From CAXXXW01 sp963665555 (GTDB lineage Bacteria; Pseudomonadota; Alphaproteobacteria; Thalassobaculales; Thalassobaculaceae): a DNA stretch of 64,000 nucleotides. The stretch spans positions 496,001 to 560,000 of the forward strand of contig OY762308.1 in assembly GCA_963665555.2 (NCBI GenBank), given 5' to 3'. The notes under the pieces were generated by a model. It saw nothing but the letters and a program-made list of their open reading frames with translations, was not told the origin of the DNA and did not search any database. A program made the position numbers and the translations under genes. Positions 24,294 through 34,268 of this stretch are shown here, in pieces (positions within the stretch are counted from its first letter, which is position 1; the number at the start of each line of letters is the position of its first letter).

Positions 24294-24992
24294 TCAGCCC
24301 CCGGCCCGCACGTTCGACAGGCCGACCCGCCCGCGCTCGATCCTGAGGCGCGGGTAGGGGAAGCGCGCCACCAGCCTGTCGTTGTGGGTGGCGACCAGCA
24401 CCGTCGTCCCGGCGCGGTGCATCTCCTCGAACAGGTAGACCAGCCGGCGGGCCAGCCGGTCGTCCACGTTCCCGGTCGGCTCGTCGGCGAGCAGCAGCGC
24501 CGGGCGCGCCACGACGGCCCGCGCGATGGCGACGAGTTGCTGCTGGCCGCCGGACAGGGCGGCGGGGAAGGCGTCCATGCGGCCGGACAGGCCGACCCAC
24601 TCCAGCAACTCGCCGACATGGCGGCGGATGTCGCCCTCCCGCGCCCCGGCGATCCTGAGCGGCAGGGCGACATTCTCGCGCGCGCTCAGGTGCGGGACCA
24701 GCCGGAAGTCCTGGAACACGACGCCGATGCGCCGCCGCAACCCGGCGACCTCGCGGGGGCCGCGCCCGTCCGCGGGCCGGCCGAACAGCGAAATCCGGCC
24801 GCGCGCCGGCGGCAGTGCGAGATACATCGCCCGCAACAGCGAAGACTTGCCCGCGCCGCTCCGCCCGGTCAGGAAATGGAAGCTGCCGGGCGCGAGTTCG
24901 AAATCCACGCCGCTCAGGATCGGCGGCGCGCCGGGGTAGCCCATCTCGACATCCTCGAAGCGCACGACCACGGCCGGTCCTCCCGGCGCCAT
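24294..24992 (-). CDS. ftsE: Cell division ATP-binding protein FtsE
   Basis: A 232-residue ABC ATPase with Walker A GRSGAGKSS (near residue 43), Q-loop VVFQDFRLVPHLSARENVA, signature LSGGQQQLVAIARA, Walker B ALLLADEPTGNVD and H-loop VATHNDRLV. The QDFRLVP and EPTGNVD wording is typical of FtsE. It powers FtsX in peptidoglycan splitting during division. The ATG at 24992 is used; a GTG at 24971 has a better-placed GGAGGA and would drop seven residues. Upstream is the DUF4175 gene, the conserved alphaproteobacterial order. Confidence 0.92.
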   Translation of the reverse strand: MAPGGPAVVVRFEDVEMGYPGAPPILSGVDFELAPGSFHFLTGRSGAGKSSLLRAMYLALPPARGRISLFGRPADGRGPREVAGLRRRIGVVFQDFRLVPHLSARENVALPLRIAGAREGDIRRHVGELLEWVGLSGRMDAFPAALSGGQQQLVAIARAVVARPALLLADEPTGNVDDRLARRLVYLFEEMHRAGTTVLVATHNDRLVARFPYPRLRIERGRVGLSNVRAGG

Positions 24993-25051
24993 CCCGTCCC
25001 CGTTCGGCCTGTCCCGGTCCGGGCGGCGGGCGAACCGGAGGGCGCCCCGCC

Positions 25052-27553
25052 TCAGAACCGGCGCAGCAGCCGGTCGATGTATTCCAGTTCGCGTTCCGGC
25101 CGGCCGGAATCGCCCGAACGGCGGCGCAGTTCGTCGCGGATGCGCCGCGCCTTCTGGAAGCCCGCCTCGTCGGGGATGCCGACCGTGGCGGCGTTGTCGT
25201 AGCCCCGGCCGGGCCGGCGGCGGCCGAACGGGTCGAGGGTGTCGCGCGGGTCGCCCTGGGCGCCGCGCGCCTGTTCGCGCATCGAGCCGGACCCTTCGGC
25301 CAGCCGGTCGCGCAGCGCCTCCGACAGCGCGCGGCCGGCCTCGCGCAGCCCTTCGAGCGCCTCGGCCTGTTGCCCCACGGCGTCGTTCGGCCGCGCCTGC
25401 TCCAGCGCGCCGACCGCGCGCTTCATCGACCGTTCGGCCCGGCCGAAGCCTTGCGGCATCTCGTCGAAACCCTCGCTCAGCTTGCGCATGAACTCGCCGA
25501 GCGCGCGGCGCAGCCGCTCCTGCATCCGGGCGAGCTCCTCCGCCGACATGTCCGGCCGCGACCCGTCCGGGTTCCGGGAGCCGTCGCCCTCGCCCTCGCG
25601 TCCCTGGCGCTGGCGCCAGGTCTCGTCCATCAGGCCGCGCTGGCGGCGCTGCAACTCGCCGAGCTGGCGCATCGTCTCCTGGGCGGCGAGCCGTTCCGGC
25701 GACAGCCGCGGCCGGGCGGCGCGGAGGTTCTCCATCGTCTCCCGCAGGTTGGAGAGCAGTTCGCGCGCCCGTTCGCGCGCGCCGCTCTGGGCCATGTCGC
25801 GCACCTCGTCCAGCATCCGCTGGATGTCGTCGCGGCGCAGCGCGTTCTCCATGTCCCCCGGCCGGGGTTCGGCCTCGCCTTCCGGTTGCGCCGCCCGGTC
25901 CCGCATCCGCTCCGCCATGGCGTCGAGGTATTCGTCGATCGCCTCGCGCAGCATGTCCGTCAGGCGCTCGATCTCCTCGTCCGGGGCGTCGCCCGAAAGC
26001 GCCTCCTGGAGCTGGCGTTCGAGGTCGCGCAGCCGCCGCGCGGCGAGCGACAGGTCGCCCTCCTCGAGCCGGAGCGCGGTCTCCCACATCAGGTCGGCGA
26101 CCGCCGCGTCCTTCGCGCCGTCCTTGTGGAGCGACAGGCGCGCGGCCGCCGATTTCAGCGCCAGAAAGACCACCGTGTCGTGCGCGTAGGTCCAGGGGCG
26201 CCCGGCCAGCGCCAGCGTTCCCATGACGATTTCGCCCCTGTCGCCGGCCCCCGCCAGCAGGCGGCGGCGCAGTTCGACGACGGCGCGGGCGACGGGATGG
26301 CGGAAAATCCGTTCGGGCAACACCGTCTCGACCGGCTCCGACTCGCCGGTCTGGCCGATCGCGTCGGTCGCGCGCAGCACGATGCGCACCGGCCGGCCGG
26401 CCCAGGGATGGGGCGTGAGGTCGTGGAAGCCCTGTCCGGCCGTCTCCGCGCCGCCGCCGCCCGCCGGCATCCGCAGGACCAGCGGCGGGACGTCCTCGAC
26501 CGCGCCGTCGCCGTCCAGCGGGCGGATAACGGCGGCGATGTCCTCGACCCCGTAATCGTCCGACGCCTCGTAGCGGATGGCGAGGCTGTCGCGCTGGGTC
26601 GCCTCGGGCGGGCGCGCGAAGGCGGCCGACGGCGGCAGGTCGGGGATCGCGGCGAGCGTCCAGGCCGCGAGTTCGGCGCCGCCGGCCAGGATCGCCAGCC
26701 GCCCGCTCTCCTCCAGCCGGCTTTCCAGCCGGTAGCTGTCGGAGCCGATCCGCTCGAAGGGGACGGGCGCGGCGTTGCGCTCGCGGCCGCCGAGCGCGAG
26801 TTGCGGCGCGCCGCCGGCGCCGCTCACCGCCGCCAGGACGCGGCTGCCGACGGGCGCGGCGACCGGGCCGGCGGGCGCCTCGCCGCCGCGCGCGGCCGAG
26901 GCCAGCAGGATCGGCGGCTTGCCGGTGTAGGCCGGCGGGTCGATCCACACATCGAGGGCGGCGGCCCGGCCGGCGGCCTGCGCGAAATCCGGCCGCAGCG
27001 CGGCCAGCAGCCGGGCGCCGGCGTCGTCCCGCGCCGCCACGACGCCCAGGACCAGCGCGATCCCGATCGCCGCCCGCAGCCCGCGCGGATCGAGCGCGGT
27101 CAGCACGGGGCGCGGCGGCCGGACCCGGATGTCCTCGACCGACGCCGCCATGCGCCGCCGCCACGCGATCCACAGCCGCTCCGCGCGCGGATCGGAGTCG
27201 TTGGCGAGCCGGTCCGACAGCGTGGCGAGCGGGCGGTGCGCGAGGCCGCTGTCGTTCTCCAGCCGCCGGCGCGCCGCCGCCTCGTCCGGCGCCCGGAACA
27301 GAAGCGCGGCGCGGCGCAGCGTCCACAGGAACAGGGCCAGCGCCGCCGCGAGAAGCGCCGCCTGGACCCAGGGGCCGAGGATCGCCCCCAGCGCCTGCGG
27401 GACCTCCAGCAGCCCCGCCGCCAGCGCGGCGGCGAAAACGCCGACGGCCGGCGCGCCCGCCGTCCAGAACGCCTCCCAGACCAGGACCAGCCACGCCGCG
27501 CGCCGCGCGATCCGGTAGCGCCGCGTCGCCAGGGGGTTCATCGGCCTCGCCAT
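25052..27553 (-). CDS. TIGR02302/DUF4175 family membrane protein
   Basis: An 833-residue protein: two or three N-terminal helices (about 15-75), a domain with ENDSGLAHRPLATLSDRLAN, one further helix near 165-180, a large extracytoplasmic beta-rich region (about 200-430; DVWIDPPAYTGKPP) and a long Gln/Glu/Arg-rich helical C-terminal half predicted as coiled coil. This is the DUF4175 layout found only in alphaproteobacteria beside argH-lysA and ftsEX. The role is unknown; an envelope scaffold is plausible from location and architecture. GGAG precedes the ATG by five bases. The C-terminal segment is rich in RPGRGYDNA-type basic patches. Confidence 0.9.
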   Translation of the reverse strand: MARPMNPLATRRYRIARRAAWLVLVWEAFWTAGAPAVGVFAAALAAGLLEVPQALGAILGPWVQAALLAAALALFLWTLRRAALLFRAPDEAAARRRLENDSGLAHRPLATLSDRLANDSDPRAERLWIAWRRRMAASVEDIRVRPPRPVLTALDPRGLRAAIGIALVLGVVAARDDAGARLLAALRPDFAQAAGRAAALDVWIDPPAYTGKPPILLASAARGGEAPAGPVAAPVGSRVLAAVSGAGGAPQLALGGRERNAAPVPFERIGSDSYRLESRLEESGRLAILAGGAELAAWTLAAIPDLPPSAAFARPPEATQRDSLAIRYEASDDYGVEDIAAVIRPLDGDGAVEDVPPLVLRMPAGGGGAETAGQGFHDLTPHPWAGRPVRIVLRATDAIGQTGESEPVETVLPERIFRHPVARAVVELRRRLLAGAGDRGEIVMGTLALAGRPWTYAHDTVVFLALKSAAARLSLHKDGAKDAAVADLMWETALRLEEGDLSLAARRLRDLERQLQEALSGDAPDEEIERLTDMLREAIDEYLDAMAERMRDRAAQPEGEAEPRPGDMENALRRDDIQRMLDEVRDMAQSGARERARELLSNLRETMENLRAARPRLSPERLAAQETMRQLGELQRRQRGLMDETWRQRQGREGEGDGSRNPDGSRPDMSAEELARMQERLRRALGEFMRKLSEGFDEMPQGFGRAERSMKRAVGALEQARPNDAVGQQAEALEGLREAGRALSEALRDRLAEGSGSMREQARGAQGDPRDTLDPFGRRRPGRGYDNAATVGIPDEAGFQKARRIRDELRRRSGDSGRPERELEYIDRLLRRF

Positions 27554-27608
27554 GGCGGCTCCGCCCGCGTGTCCGCCGCCGCCTCGGCCCGGTCCCGGCG
27601 CGCGCCCG

Positions 27609-27818
27609 TCATTCGACGAACTTCAACAGCGTCATCAGGCCGCCGAGGACGGCGATCGTGCCGATCTGCAGGCCGAACATCGTCGCCAGCATCGACGATT
27701 TCGTCCGCTCCAGGTCGGCCCTGGTGGCGAGGCTTTCGCAAAGCGTCTCCAGCCGCGTGAGCCGCCGGTCGTGTTCGAGCCAATCGGCCGCCGCGCGCGT
27801 TCCCGCCGTATCCGCCAT
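27609..27818 (-). CDS. Small coiled-coil, single-helix membrane protein
   Basis: Sixty-nine residues: a charged helical N-terminal half (about 12-42, RRLTRLETLCESLATRADLE) and one hydrophobic helix (about 45-65) ending LLKFVE. It resembles the two other short coiled-coil membrane proteins in this window (371-577 and 49881-50156) in architecture and in the LATRADLE segment. The gene lies between lysA and the DUF4175 gene and keeps their direction, so it has been inserted into a conserved operon. Function unknown. It ends 56 bases before the DUF4175 start. Confidence 0.65.
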   Translation of the reverse strand: MADTAGTRAAADWLEHDRRLTRLETLCESLATRADLERTKSSMLATMFGLQIGTIAVLGGLMTLLKFVE

Positions 27819-27877
27819 GACGCCCCGCCGTTCCCGGTTTCGCAAGCGTTCGATCCTGACGCCCGACCCCGCCCCGG

Positions 27878-29164
27878 TCAAGCCGCGCCGCCGCCGGGTT
27901 CGGCGGCGAGCCAGGGCGGCATCCGTTCGAGCGCCATCGCCTCCTCGACCGTCCAGCGCCGCCGCACCACCGCGAACGCCGCGCCGCTCACCAGCACTTC
28001 CGGGACCAGCGGGCGGCTGTTGTAGGTCGAGGACATGACGGCCCCGTAGGCCCCGGCGCAGCGCGCGGCCAGCAGGTCGCCCTCCGCGAAATCGGGCAGG
28101 AGCCGGTCGCGGGCGATGAAGTCGCCGCTTTCGCAGATCGGCCCCACGATGTCGCAGAGGCCGCGCGGCGCGTCCGGCGCCGGCTCGACCGCGGGCGCGA
28201 TGTCGTGATGGGCGTCGTAGAGCGTGGGGCGCACCAGGTCGTTCATGGCGGCGTCCACGACGACGAACCGCTTGCCCGCGCCCGGCTTGGCGCGGACGAC
28301 GCGCGCGACCAGCAGCCCGGACTCGCCGGTCAGGAAGCGGCCCGGCTCGAAGCCGAGGCGGCAGCCGAGGTCGCCGACGGTCTCGCCGACGATCGCCGCG
28401 TAGGCGGCGAGGTCCGCCGCCGTCCGCCCGTCGTAGGCGATGCCGAGGCCGCCGCCGAGGTCGAGATGGTCCACCGCGTGGCCGGCCGCGCGCAGCTCCA
28501 GCGTCGCCGCGCGCAGGCGCGCATAGGCCCCGCGATAGGCTTCGAGGTCGGTCAGTTGCGAGCCGATATGGACCGACAGGCTCGCCATCGACACGCCGGG
28601 CAGGGCGGCGGCCAGCGCGAACATCGCCGGCGCCTCGGCGATGTCGACGCCGAACTTGCTGTCCTTGCGCCCGGTGGAGATTTTCGCGTGCGTGCGCGGG
28701 TCCACGTCCGGGTTGACGCGCAGCCCGGCCGGCGCCGTCGCGCCGAGGGCGGCGGCGACCTCGCCCAGCGCGCGCAACTCCGCCTCCGACTCGATGTTGA
28801 CCTGGCAGATGCCGGCGCGGACCGCCTCGGCCAGTTCCTCGCGGGTCTTGCCGACGCCGGCGAAGACGATCCGGCCGGCCGGCACGCCGGCCGCGAGCGC
28901 GCGCCGCAACTCCCCGGCCGAAACCACGTCCGCCCCGGCTCCCGCGCGGGCGAAGGCGCGGATCACGGCGAGGTTGGCGTTCGCCTTCACCGCGTAATAG
29001 ATCGTCGCGTCGCGGTCCGCGAAGGCGCGCGCATAGGCCTCGTAGCGCGCCAGCATGTGCGCGCTGGAATAGCAGTAGAACGGCGTGCCGACCGCCTCCG
29101 CGATCCGCGCGACGGGCATGTCCTCGACATGCAGGACGCCGTTCCTGTAGGCGATTTCGGACAC
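27878..29164 (-). CDS. lysA: Diaminopimelate decarboxylase
   Basis: A 428-residue PLP enzyme that makes lysine from meso-diaminopimelate. The PLP lysine is in YYAVKANANLAV (about residue 59), a phosphate-binding region in DHLDLGGGLGI, FEPGRFLTGESG near 275-290, and the active-site Cys segment VGPICESGDF. The length is normal. The GTG start at 29164 has AAGGA about eight bases ahead and gives the usual N-terminus; longer frames upstream overlap lptM. It follows lptM by 35 bases in the argH-lptM-lysA operon. Confidence 0.93.
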   Translation of the reverse strand: MSEIAYRNGVLHVEDMPVARIAEAVGTPFYCYSSAHMLARYEAYARAFADRDATIYYAVKANANLAVIRAFARAGAGADVVSAGELRRALAAGVPAGRIVFAGVGKTREELAEAVRAGICQVNIESEAELRALGEVAAALGATAPAGLRVNPDVDPRTHAKISTGRKDSKFGVDIAEAPAMFALAAALPGVSMASLSVHIGSQLTDLEAYRGAYARLRAATLELRAAGHAVDHLDLGGGLGIAYDGRTAADLAAYAAIVGETVGDLGCRLGFEPGRFLTGESGLLVARVVRAKPGAGKRFVVVDAAMNDLVRPTLYDAHHDIAPAVEPAPDAPRGLCDIVGPICESGDFIARDRLLPDFAEGDLLAARCAGAYGAVMSSTYNSRPLVPEVLVSGAAFAVVRRRWTVEEAMALERMPPWLAAEPGGGAA

Positions 29165-29199
29165 GGGGCCGGTCCTTTCCGGGCGGGGAGGGGGCGCCG

Positions 29200-29352
29200 C
29201 TACCCGGTGGGGTAGCTTCGCGGCCAGGTTTGCGGCGCGTCGCCCGGCGGCGTCGGATCGCCGCGCTTGCCGCACGCCGCGAGCGGGCCGGCGAGCGCGG
29301 CGGCGAGCGCGCAGAGCGCCAGCCAGCGGAGCGCGCGCGACGGAAGCCGCAT
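29200..29352 (-). CDS. lptM: LptM/YifL-like lipoprotein
   Basis: Fifty residues: a basic N-terminus (MRLPSRALR), a hydrophobic signal helix and the lipobox LAAC with the modified Cys near residue 27, followed by GKRGDPTPP, the conserved start of the mature LptM peptide. LptM is a small outer-membrane lipoprotein that helps the LptD translocon assemble for LPS export. Its ATG lies one base after the argH stop, and the argH-lptM-lysA order is conserved, which supports the call despite the short length. Confidence 0.88.
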   Translation of the reverse strand: MRLPSRALRWLALCALAAALAGPLAACGKRGDPTPPGDAPQTWPRSYPTG

Positions 29353-29353
29353 C

Positions 29354-30796
29354 TCAGGCCCCGCCGAGGAAGCGCCGGCGCGCGGCGGCGGCGGCGGCGC
29401 GCACATTGGCCGGCGCCGTGCCGCCGAAGCTGGTCCGGCTCGCCACCGAGCGCGCGGGGTCGAGGACATCGTACACCGCCCCGGTAATCCGGGGTTCGAC
29501 GGCTTGCAGCTCCGCCAGCGGCAGTTCGTCCAGCCGGACGCCCTTCTCCTCCGCCAGTTTCACGATCGCGCCGGTCGCGCGGTGCGCCCGGCGGAACGGC
29601 ATGTCGAGAACGCGCACGAGCCAGTCGGCCAGGTCCGTCGCGGTGGCGAAGCCGAGATCGGCGGCGCGGCGCATCGCGTCGGCGTTCGCCGTCATGTCGC
29701 GCACCATGCCGACCGTCGCCGCGACGCAGAGGTCGAGCGTGTCGGCGGCGTCGAACAGCGGCTCCTTGTCCTCCTGCATGTCCTTGAAGAAGGCGAGCGG
29801 CAGGCCCTTCATCGTCACCAGCAGGGCGTTGAGCGCGCCGACGATCCGCCCCGCCTTGCCGCGCACCAGTTCGGCGGCGTCCGGGTTGCGCTTCTGCGGC
29901 ATGATCGAACTGCCGGTCGTGAAGGCGTCCGACAGCGCGACGAAGCCGAACTGCGCGCTGGTCCAGTTGACGACCTCCTCGGCGAAGCGGGAGAGGTGGA
30001 TGGCGCAGATCGAGGCCGCCGCGAGGAACTCCAGCGCGAAGTCGCGGTCCGACACGGCGTCGAGCGAATTGGCGGCCGGCCGGTCGAAGCCGAGCGCGGC
30101 GGCGGTCGCGTCGCGGTCGATCGGGAAGGAGGTCCCCGCCAGCGCCGCCGCGCCGAGCGGGCATTCGTTGAGCCGCGCCCGGCAGTCGGCGAAGCGGCCG
30201 CGGTCGCGCCCCGCCATCTCGACATAGGCCATCAGGTGGTGGCCGAAGGTCACCGGCTGCGCCGCCTGGAGATGGGTGAAGCCGGGCATCACGGTGTCCG
30301 CCTCGGCCTCGGCGCGGTCGATCAGCGCCGCCTGCAGCGCCGCCAGCCCCTCGTCCAGCCGGTCGATGGCGTCGCGGACCCACATCCTGAAATCGGTCGC
30401 CACCTGGTCGTTGCGCGAGCGCGCGGTGTGCATCCGCCCGGCGGCGTCGCCGACCAGTTCGGCCAGCCGCGATTCGACATTCGTGTGGATGTCCTCCAGC
30501 GCGCGGGAGAAGGCGAAGCGGCCCTCGGCGATCTCGCGCTCCACCGTGTCGAGGCCGCGGGCGATGGCGGCGGCGTCCCCGGCCGAGATCACGCCCCGGT
30601 CGGCCAGCATGGCGGCGTGCGCCCTCGACCCGGCGATGTCCTGGGCGTAGAATCGGCGGTCGAAGTCGATGGAGGGGTTGATCCGCTCCATGACCTCGGA
30701 GGGGCCGTCGCGGAACCGCCCGCCCCACATCCGGGCCGGGCCCGGGGCGGCGGGCGCGGGGTCCGGGCCGTCCGGCCTGTCGGGCGCGCCGCTCAT
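29354..30796 (-). CDS. argH: Argininosuccinate lyase
   Basis: A 480-residue fumarase/aspartase-superfamily enzyme, final step of arginine synthesis (argininosuccinate to arginine and fumarate). The family signature GSSIMPQKRNPDAAE lies near residue 293; TARSRNDQVATDFRM near 120 and GFTHLQAAQPVTFGHH near 170 provide the His catalytic region. An N-terminal extension of about 20 Pro/Ala-rich residues precedes MWGGRF, the usual first conserved motif. The start lies only 17 bases from the divergent TlpA gene, so their promoters overlap the coding ends. Confidence 0.95.
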   Translation of the reverse strand: MSGAPDRPDGPDPAPAAPGPARMWGGRFRDGPSEVMERINPSIDFDRRFYAQDIAGSRAHAAMLADRGVISAGDAAAIARGLDTVEREIAEGRFAFSRALEDIHTNVESRLAELVGDAAGRMHTARSRNDQVATDFRMWVRDAIDRLDEGLAALQAALIDRAEAEADTVMPGFTHLQAAQPVTFGHHLMAYVEMAGRDRGRFADCRARLNECPLGAAALAGTSFPIDRDATAAALGFDRPAANSLDAVSDRDFALEFLAAASICAIHLSRFAEEVVNWTSAQFGFVALSDAFTTGSSIMPQKRNPDAAELVRGKAGRIVGALNALLVTMKGLPLAFFKDMQEDKEPLFDAADTLDLCVAATVGMVRDMTANADAMRRAADLGFATATDLADWLVRVLDMPFRRAHRATGAIVKLAEEKGVRLDELPLAELQAVEPRITGAVYDVLDPARSVASRTSFGGTAPANVRAAAAAARRRFLGGA

Positions 30797-30813
30797 CGTC
30801 GGGGAGCCTTCGC

Positions 30814-31407
30814 GTGGAATCGAGCCAATCGAGCCATCCTTCCGTCCTCGGCCGCGCGGTCCCGCGGCGCGCGGTCCTCGCGGCGGCGCCGGGCCTCGCG
30901 CTCGCCGCCGCCCTCGCTCCGGCGGCGCGCCGCGCGCGGGCGGACGGGGGGTTCCCGTTCGTCGCCGCCGATCCGCCCGCCCCCGCGCCGGAGACCCCGT
31001 TCATGGGCGCGGACGGCGCGCCCGTCAAGCTCGCCGATTTCCGCGGCCGGCTGGTGCTGGCGAATTTCTGGGCGACCTGGTGCGCGCCCTGCGTGCGCGA
31101 ACTCCCGTCGATCGCGCGCCTGCGCCGGGCCGTGCCCGATCCGGGGTTCGAGGCGCTGCTGGTCTCGATCGACCGCAAGGGCGCGGCGGCCTACCTGCCG
31201 TTCCTGGAGAAGCACGGGATCGAGGGCCTCGCGCTCGCGGGCGACCCGCGCGGCGCGCTGCTGCGCGCGTTCCGCCTGCCCGGCGTCCCGGCGACGGTGC
31301 TGGTCCGGCCCGACGGCAAGGTCGCCGGCCGCCTGCTCGGCCCCGCGGAATGGGACACCCCCGAAGCCCTCGCCCTCGTCCGCCGCCTCCTCCCGCGCGA
31401 CGGATAG
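30814..31407 (+). CDS. TlpA-family thiol:disulfide oxidoreductase
   Basis: A 197-residue periplasmic thioredoxin-like protein. The N-terminus has a twin-arginine-like start (VPRRAVLAAAPGLALAAAL) with likely cleavage near residue 44. The thioredoxin fold follows, with active site WCAPC at residues 89-93 (NFWATWCAPCVRELP) and cis-Pro in GVPATVLV. Proteins of this type reduce apocytochrome c or copper-site cysteines. The start codon is GTG, with GGGGAG ahead of it. Divergence from argH at this spot is common in alphaproteobacteria. Confidence 0.9.
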   Translation: MESSQSSHPSVLGRAVPRRAVLAAAPGLALAAALAPAARRARADGGFPFVAADPPAPAPETPFMGADGAPVKLADFRGRLVLANFWATWCAPCVRELPSIARLRRAVPDPGFEALLVSIDRKGAAAYLPFLEKHGIEGLALAGDPRGALLRAFRLPGVPATVLVRPDGKVAGRLLGPAEWDTPEALALVRRLLPRDG

Positions 31408-31446
31408 GGGCGGGGCGGCGGAAACCCGAACGGAGGATCGAGAGAC

Positions 31447-32340
31447 ATGCCGGACGAGTATCGAACCCGCGAAGCGCATGTCCCGCAAGCCAACGCGACC
31501 GGGACGGGGCGGCGCGTCGCGCCGAGGAGTTCGTTCCGCCGCTCCCGGCGCGCCATCGCCTTCGGCTGGTACGGCGGCAAGTTCAGCCATCTCGATTTCA
31601 TCCTGCCGCATATCCCGGCCGACGCCCGGCATTTCTGCGACGTGTACGGCGGCTCGGCGGCGGTGCTGATCAACCTGCCGCCCTGTCCGGTGGAGACCTA
31701 CAACGACATCGACACGGAACTGGTGAACTTCTTCCGCGTGCTGCGGAACCGGGAGAAGCAACTCGTCAGGGCGATCGGCCTCACGCCGTTCTCGCGCGAG
31801 GAACTGGCGCGGGCCTGCGAGCCGGCGCGCGACCTCTCCAGCCTCGAACGGGCGCGGCGGTTCTACATCCGCGCCCGCCAGACCCGCACCGGGCTGGCGC
31901 AGCGCAGCAGCGAGGGGCGCTGGGCCCATTGCGTGCTGACCTCGCGCGCCGGGATGGCGGGGGCGGTGTCGCGCTGGCTGGGATCGGTGGAGGGCCTGCC
32001 GGAGATCGCCCAGCGCCTGCTGCGCGTCCAGATCGAGAACGCGCCGGCGCTCGACGTCATCCGGCGCTACGACACGCCGGACACGGTGTTCTACCTCGAC
32101 CCGCCCTATGTGCATTCGGAGCGCGGCGACACGGCGGCCTACGGGCGCGAGATGAGCGACGGGGAGCACCGGGAACTCGCCTCCGTGCTCCGGGGCGTCC
32201 GGGGCCGGGCGGTGCTGTCCGGCTACCGCTGCGCGCTCTACGACGAACTCTACGCCGGCTGGCGCCGCGCCGACGCCCCGGAACGCCTCTGCCACTCCGT
32301 GCGCAAGCCGAGGCGGGAGTCGGTGTGGACGAACTTTTAG
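31447..32340 (+). CDS. D12-class DNA adenine methyltransferase (Dam-like), orphan
   Basis: A 297-residue N6-adenine methyltransferase. The SAM-binding segments are FGWYGGKF (Trp41-Lys45) and FCDVYGGSAAVLINL; the catalytic motif DPPY is at residues 218-221 (VFYLDPPYVHS). The target-recognition region lies between about 95 and 190. The recognition site cannot be deduced. No restriction enzyme or specificity subunit is adjacent, so it is an orphan. Such genes are common in prophages and as epigenetic regulators. The first roughly 35 residues are basic and unconserved. Confidence 0.87.
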   Translation: MPDEYRTREAHVPQANATGTGRRVAPRSSFRRSRRAIAFGWYGGKFSHLDFILPHIPADARHFCDVYGGSAAVLINLPPCPVETYNDIDTELVNFFRVLRNREKQLVRAIGLTPFSREELARACEPARDLSSLERARRFYIRARQTRTGLAQRSSEGRWAHCVLTSRAGMAGAVSRWLGSVEGLPEIAQRLLRVQIENAPALDVIRRYDTPDTVFYLDPPYVHSERGDTAAYGREMSDGEHRELASVLRGVRGRAVLSGYRCALYDELYAGWRRADAPERLCHSVRKPRRESVWTNF

Positions 32341-32407
32341 GAGCCGGACTGGAGGCGGCGCTTCTTCGTCGTTGCGGCGGCCGTTCGCTCGGGGCGCTTC
32401 GCGCCCC

Positions 32408-33280
<873 letters not shown>

Positions 33281-33315
33281 CGCCCGCTCCCGCGCGGCCG
33301 CCCGCCGTCCCGCGC

Positions 33316-34266
33316 TCAGCCGCCGTAGCCCTGCTTCTCCAGTTCCTCGTCGAGTTCGGGAACGGCCTTGAACAGGTCCGCCACCAGGCCGAAATCGGCG
33401 ACCTGGAAGATCGGCGCCTCCTCGTCCTTGTTGATGGCGACGATCACCTTGCTGTCCTTCATGCCGGCGAGGTGCTGGATCGCGCCGGAAATGCCGACCG
33501 CGATGTAGAGTTCCGGCGCCACCACCTTGCCGGTCTGGCCGACCTGGTAGTCGTTCGGCACATAGCCCGCGTCCACCGCCGCGCGCGAGGCCCCGACGGC
33601 GGCGCCCAGCCGGTCCGCCACCTTCTCGATCATCGGGAAGTTGTCGCCGGACTGCATCCCGCGGCCGCCGGAAACCACCACCCGCGCGGAGGTCAGTTCC
33701 GGGCGTTCGGAGGAGCTGAGTTCGGAGCCGACATAGCTCGACAGGCCGGCGTCGCCCGCCGCCTCCACCGCCTCGACCGCCGCGTCGCCGCCCTCGGCCT
33801 CGACCGGGTCGAAGGCGGTGGCGCGCACGGTGACGACCTTGACCGCGTCGGAGGAGCGCACCGTCGCCATGGCGTTGCCGGCGTAGATCGGGCGCACGAA
33901 GGTGTCGGCGTCCACCACGCCGGAAATGTCGGAGACCTGCTGCGTGTCCAGCAGCGCGGCGGCGCGCGGCATGACGTTCTTGCCGGAGGTCGTCGCCGGG
34001 GCCACCAGGTGGCTGTAGCCGCCGGCGAGGCGGACCAGCAACAGCGACACGTTCTCGGCCAGCGCGTTGGCGTATTCGGGCGAATCCGCGACCAGCACCT
34101 TCGCGACGCCGGCGATCCGCGCCGCCGCCGCGCCGGCGGCCGCGCAGCCGCTCCCGGCGACCAGCACCGTCGTCTCGCCGCCCATCTCCCGCGCCGCCGC
34201 GACCGCGTTCAGCGTCGCCGGCTTCAGTTCGGAATTGTCGTGTTCCGCGAGGACCAGGACCGCCAT
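33316..34266 (-). CDS. etfA: Electron transfer flavoprotein subunit alpha
   Basis: A 316-residue ETF alpha subunit. The C-terminal FAD domain shows the conserved ARVVVSGGRGMQSGDNF and GYVPNDYQVGQTGKVV, then AVGISGAIQHLAGMKDS and VAINKDEEAPIFQVADFG. With EtfB it takes electrons from acyl-CoA and related dehydrogenases to ETF:quinone oxidoreductase. The etfB stop and etfA start are separated by two bases, indicating a tight operon. Confidence 0.95.
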   Translation of the reverse strand: MAVLVLAEHDNSELKPATLNAVAAAREMGGETTVLVAGSGCAAAGAAAARIAGVAKVLVADSPEYANALAENVSLLLVRLAGGYSHLVAPATTSGKNVMPRAAALLDTQQVSDISGVVDADTFVRPIYAGNAMATVRSSDAVKVVTVRATAFDPVEAEGGDAAVEAVEAAGDAGLSSYVGSELSSSERPELTSARVVVSGGRGMQSGDNFPMIEKVADRLGAAVGASRAAVDAGYVPNDYQVGQTGKVVAPELYIAVGISGAIQHLAGMKDSKVIVAINKDEEAPIFQVADFGLVADLFKAVPELDEELEKQGYGG

Positions 34267-34268
34267 TG

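Noticed and set aside
24815..27760. Long plus-strand frame opposite ftsE and DUF4175
   Set aside because: Arg/Pro/Gly-rich translation without motifs, antisense to two recognisable genes.
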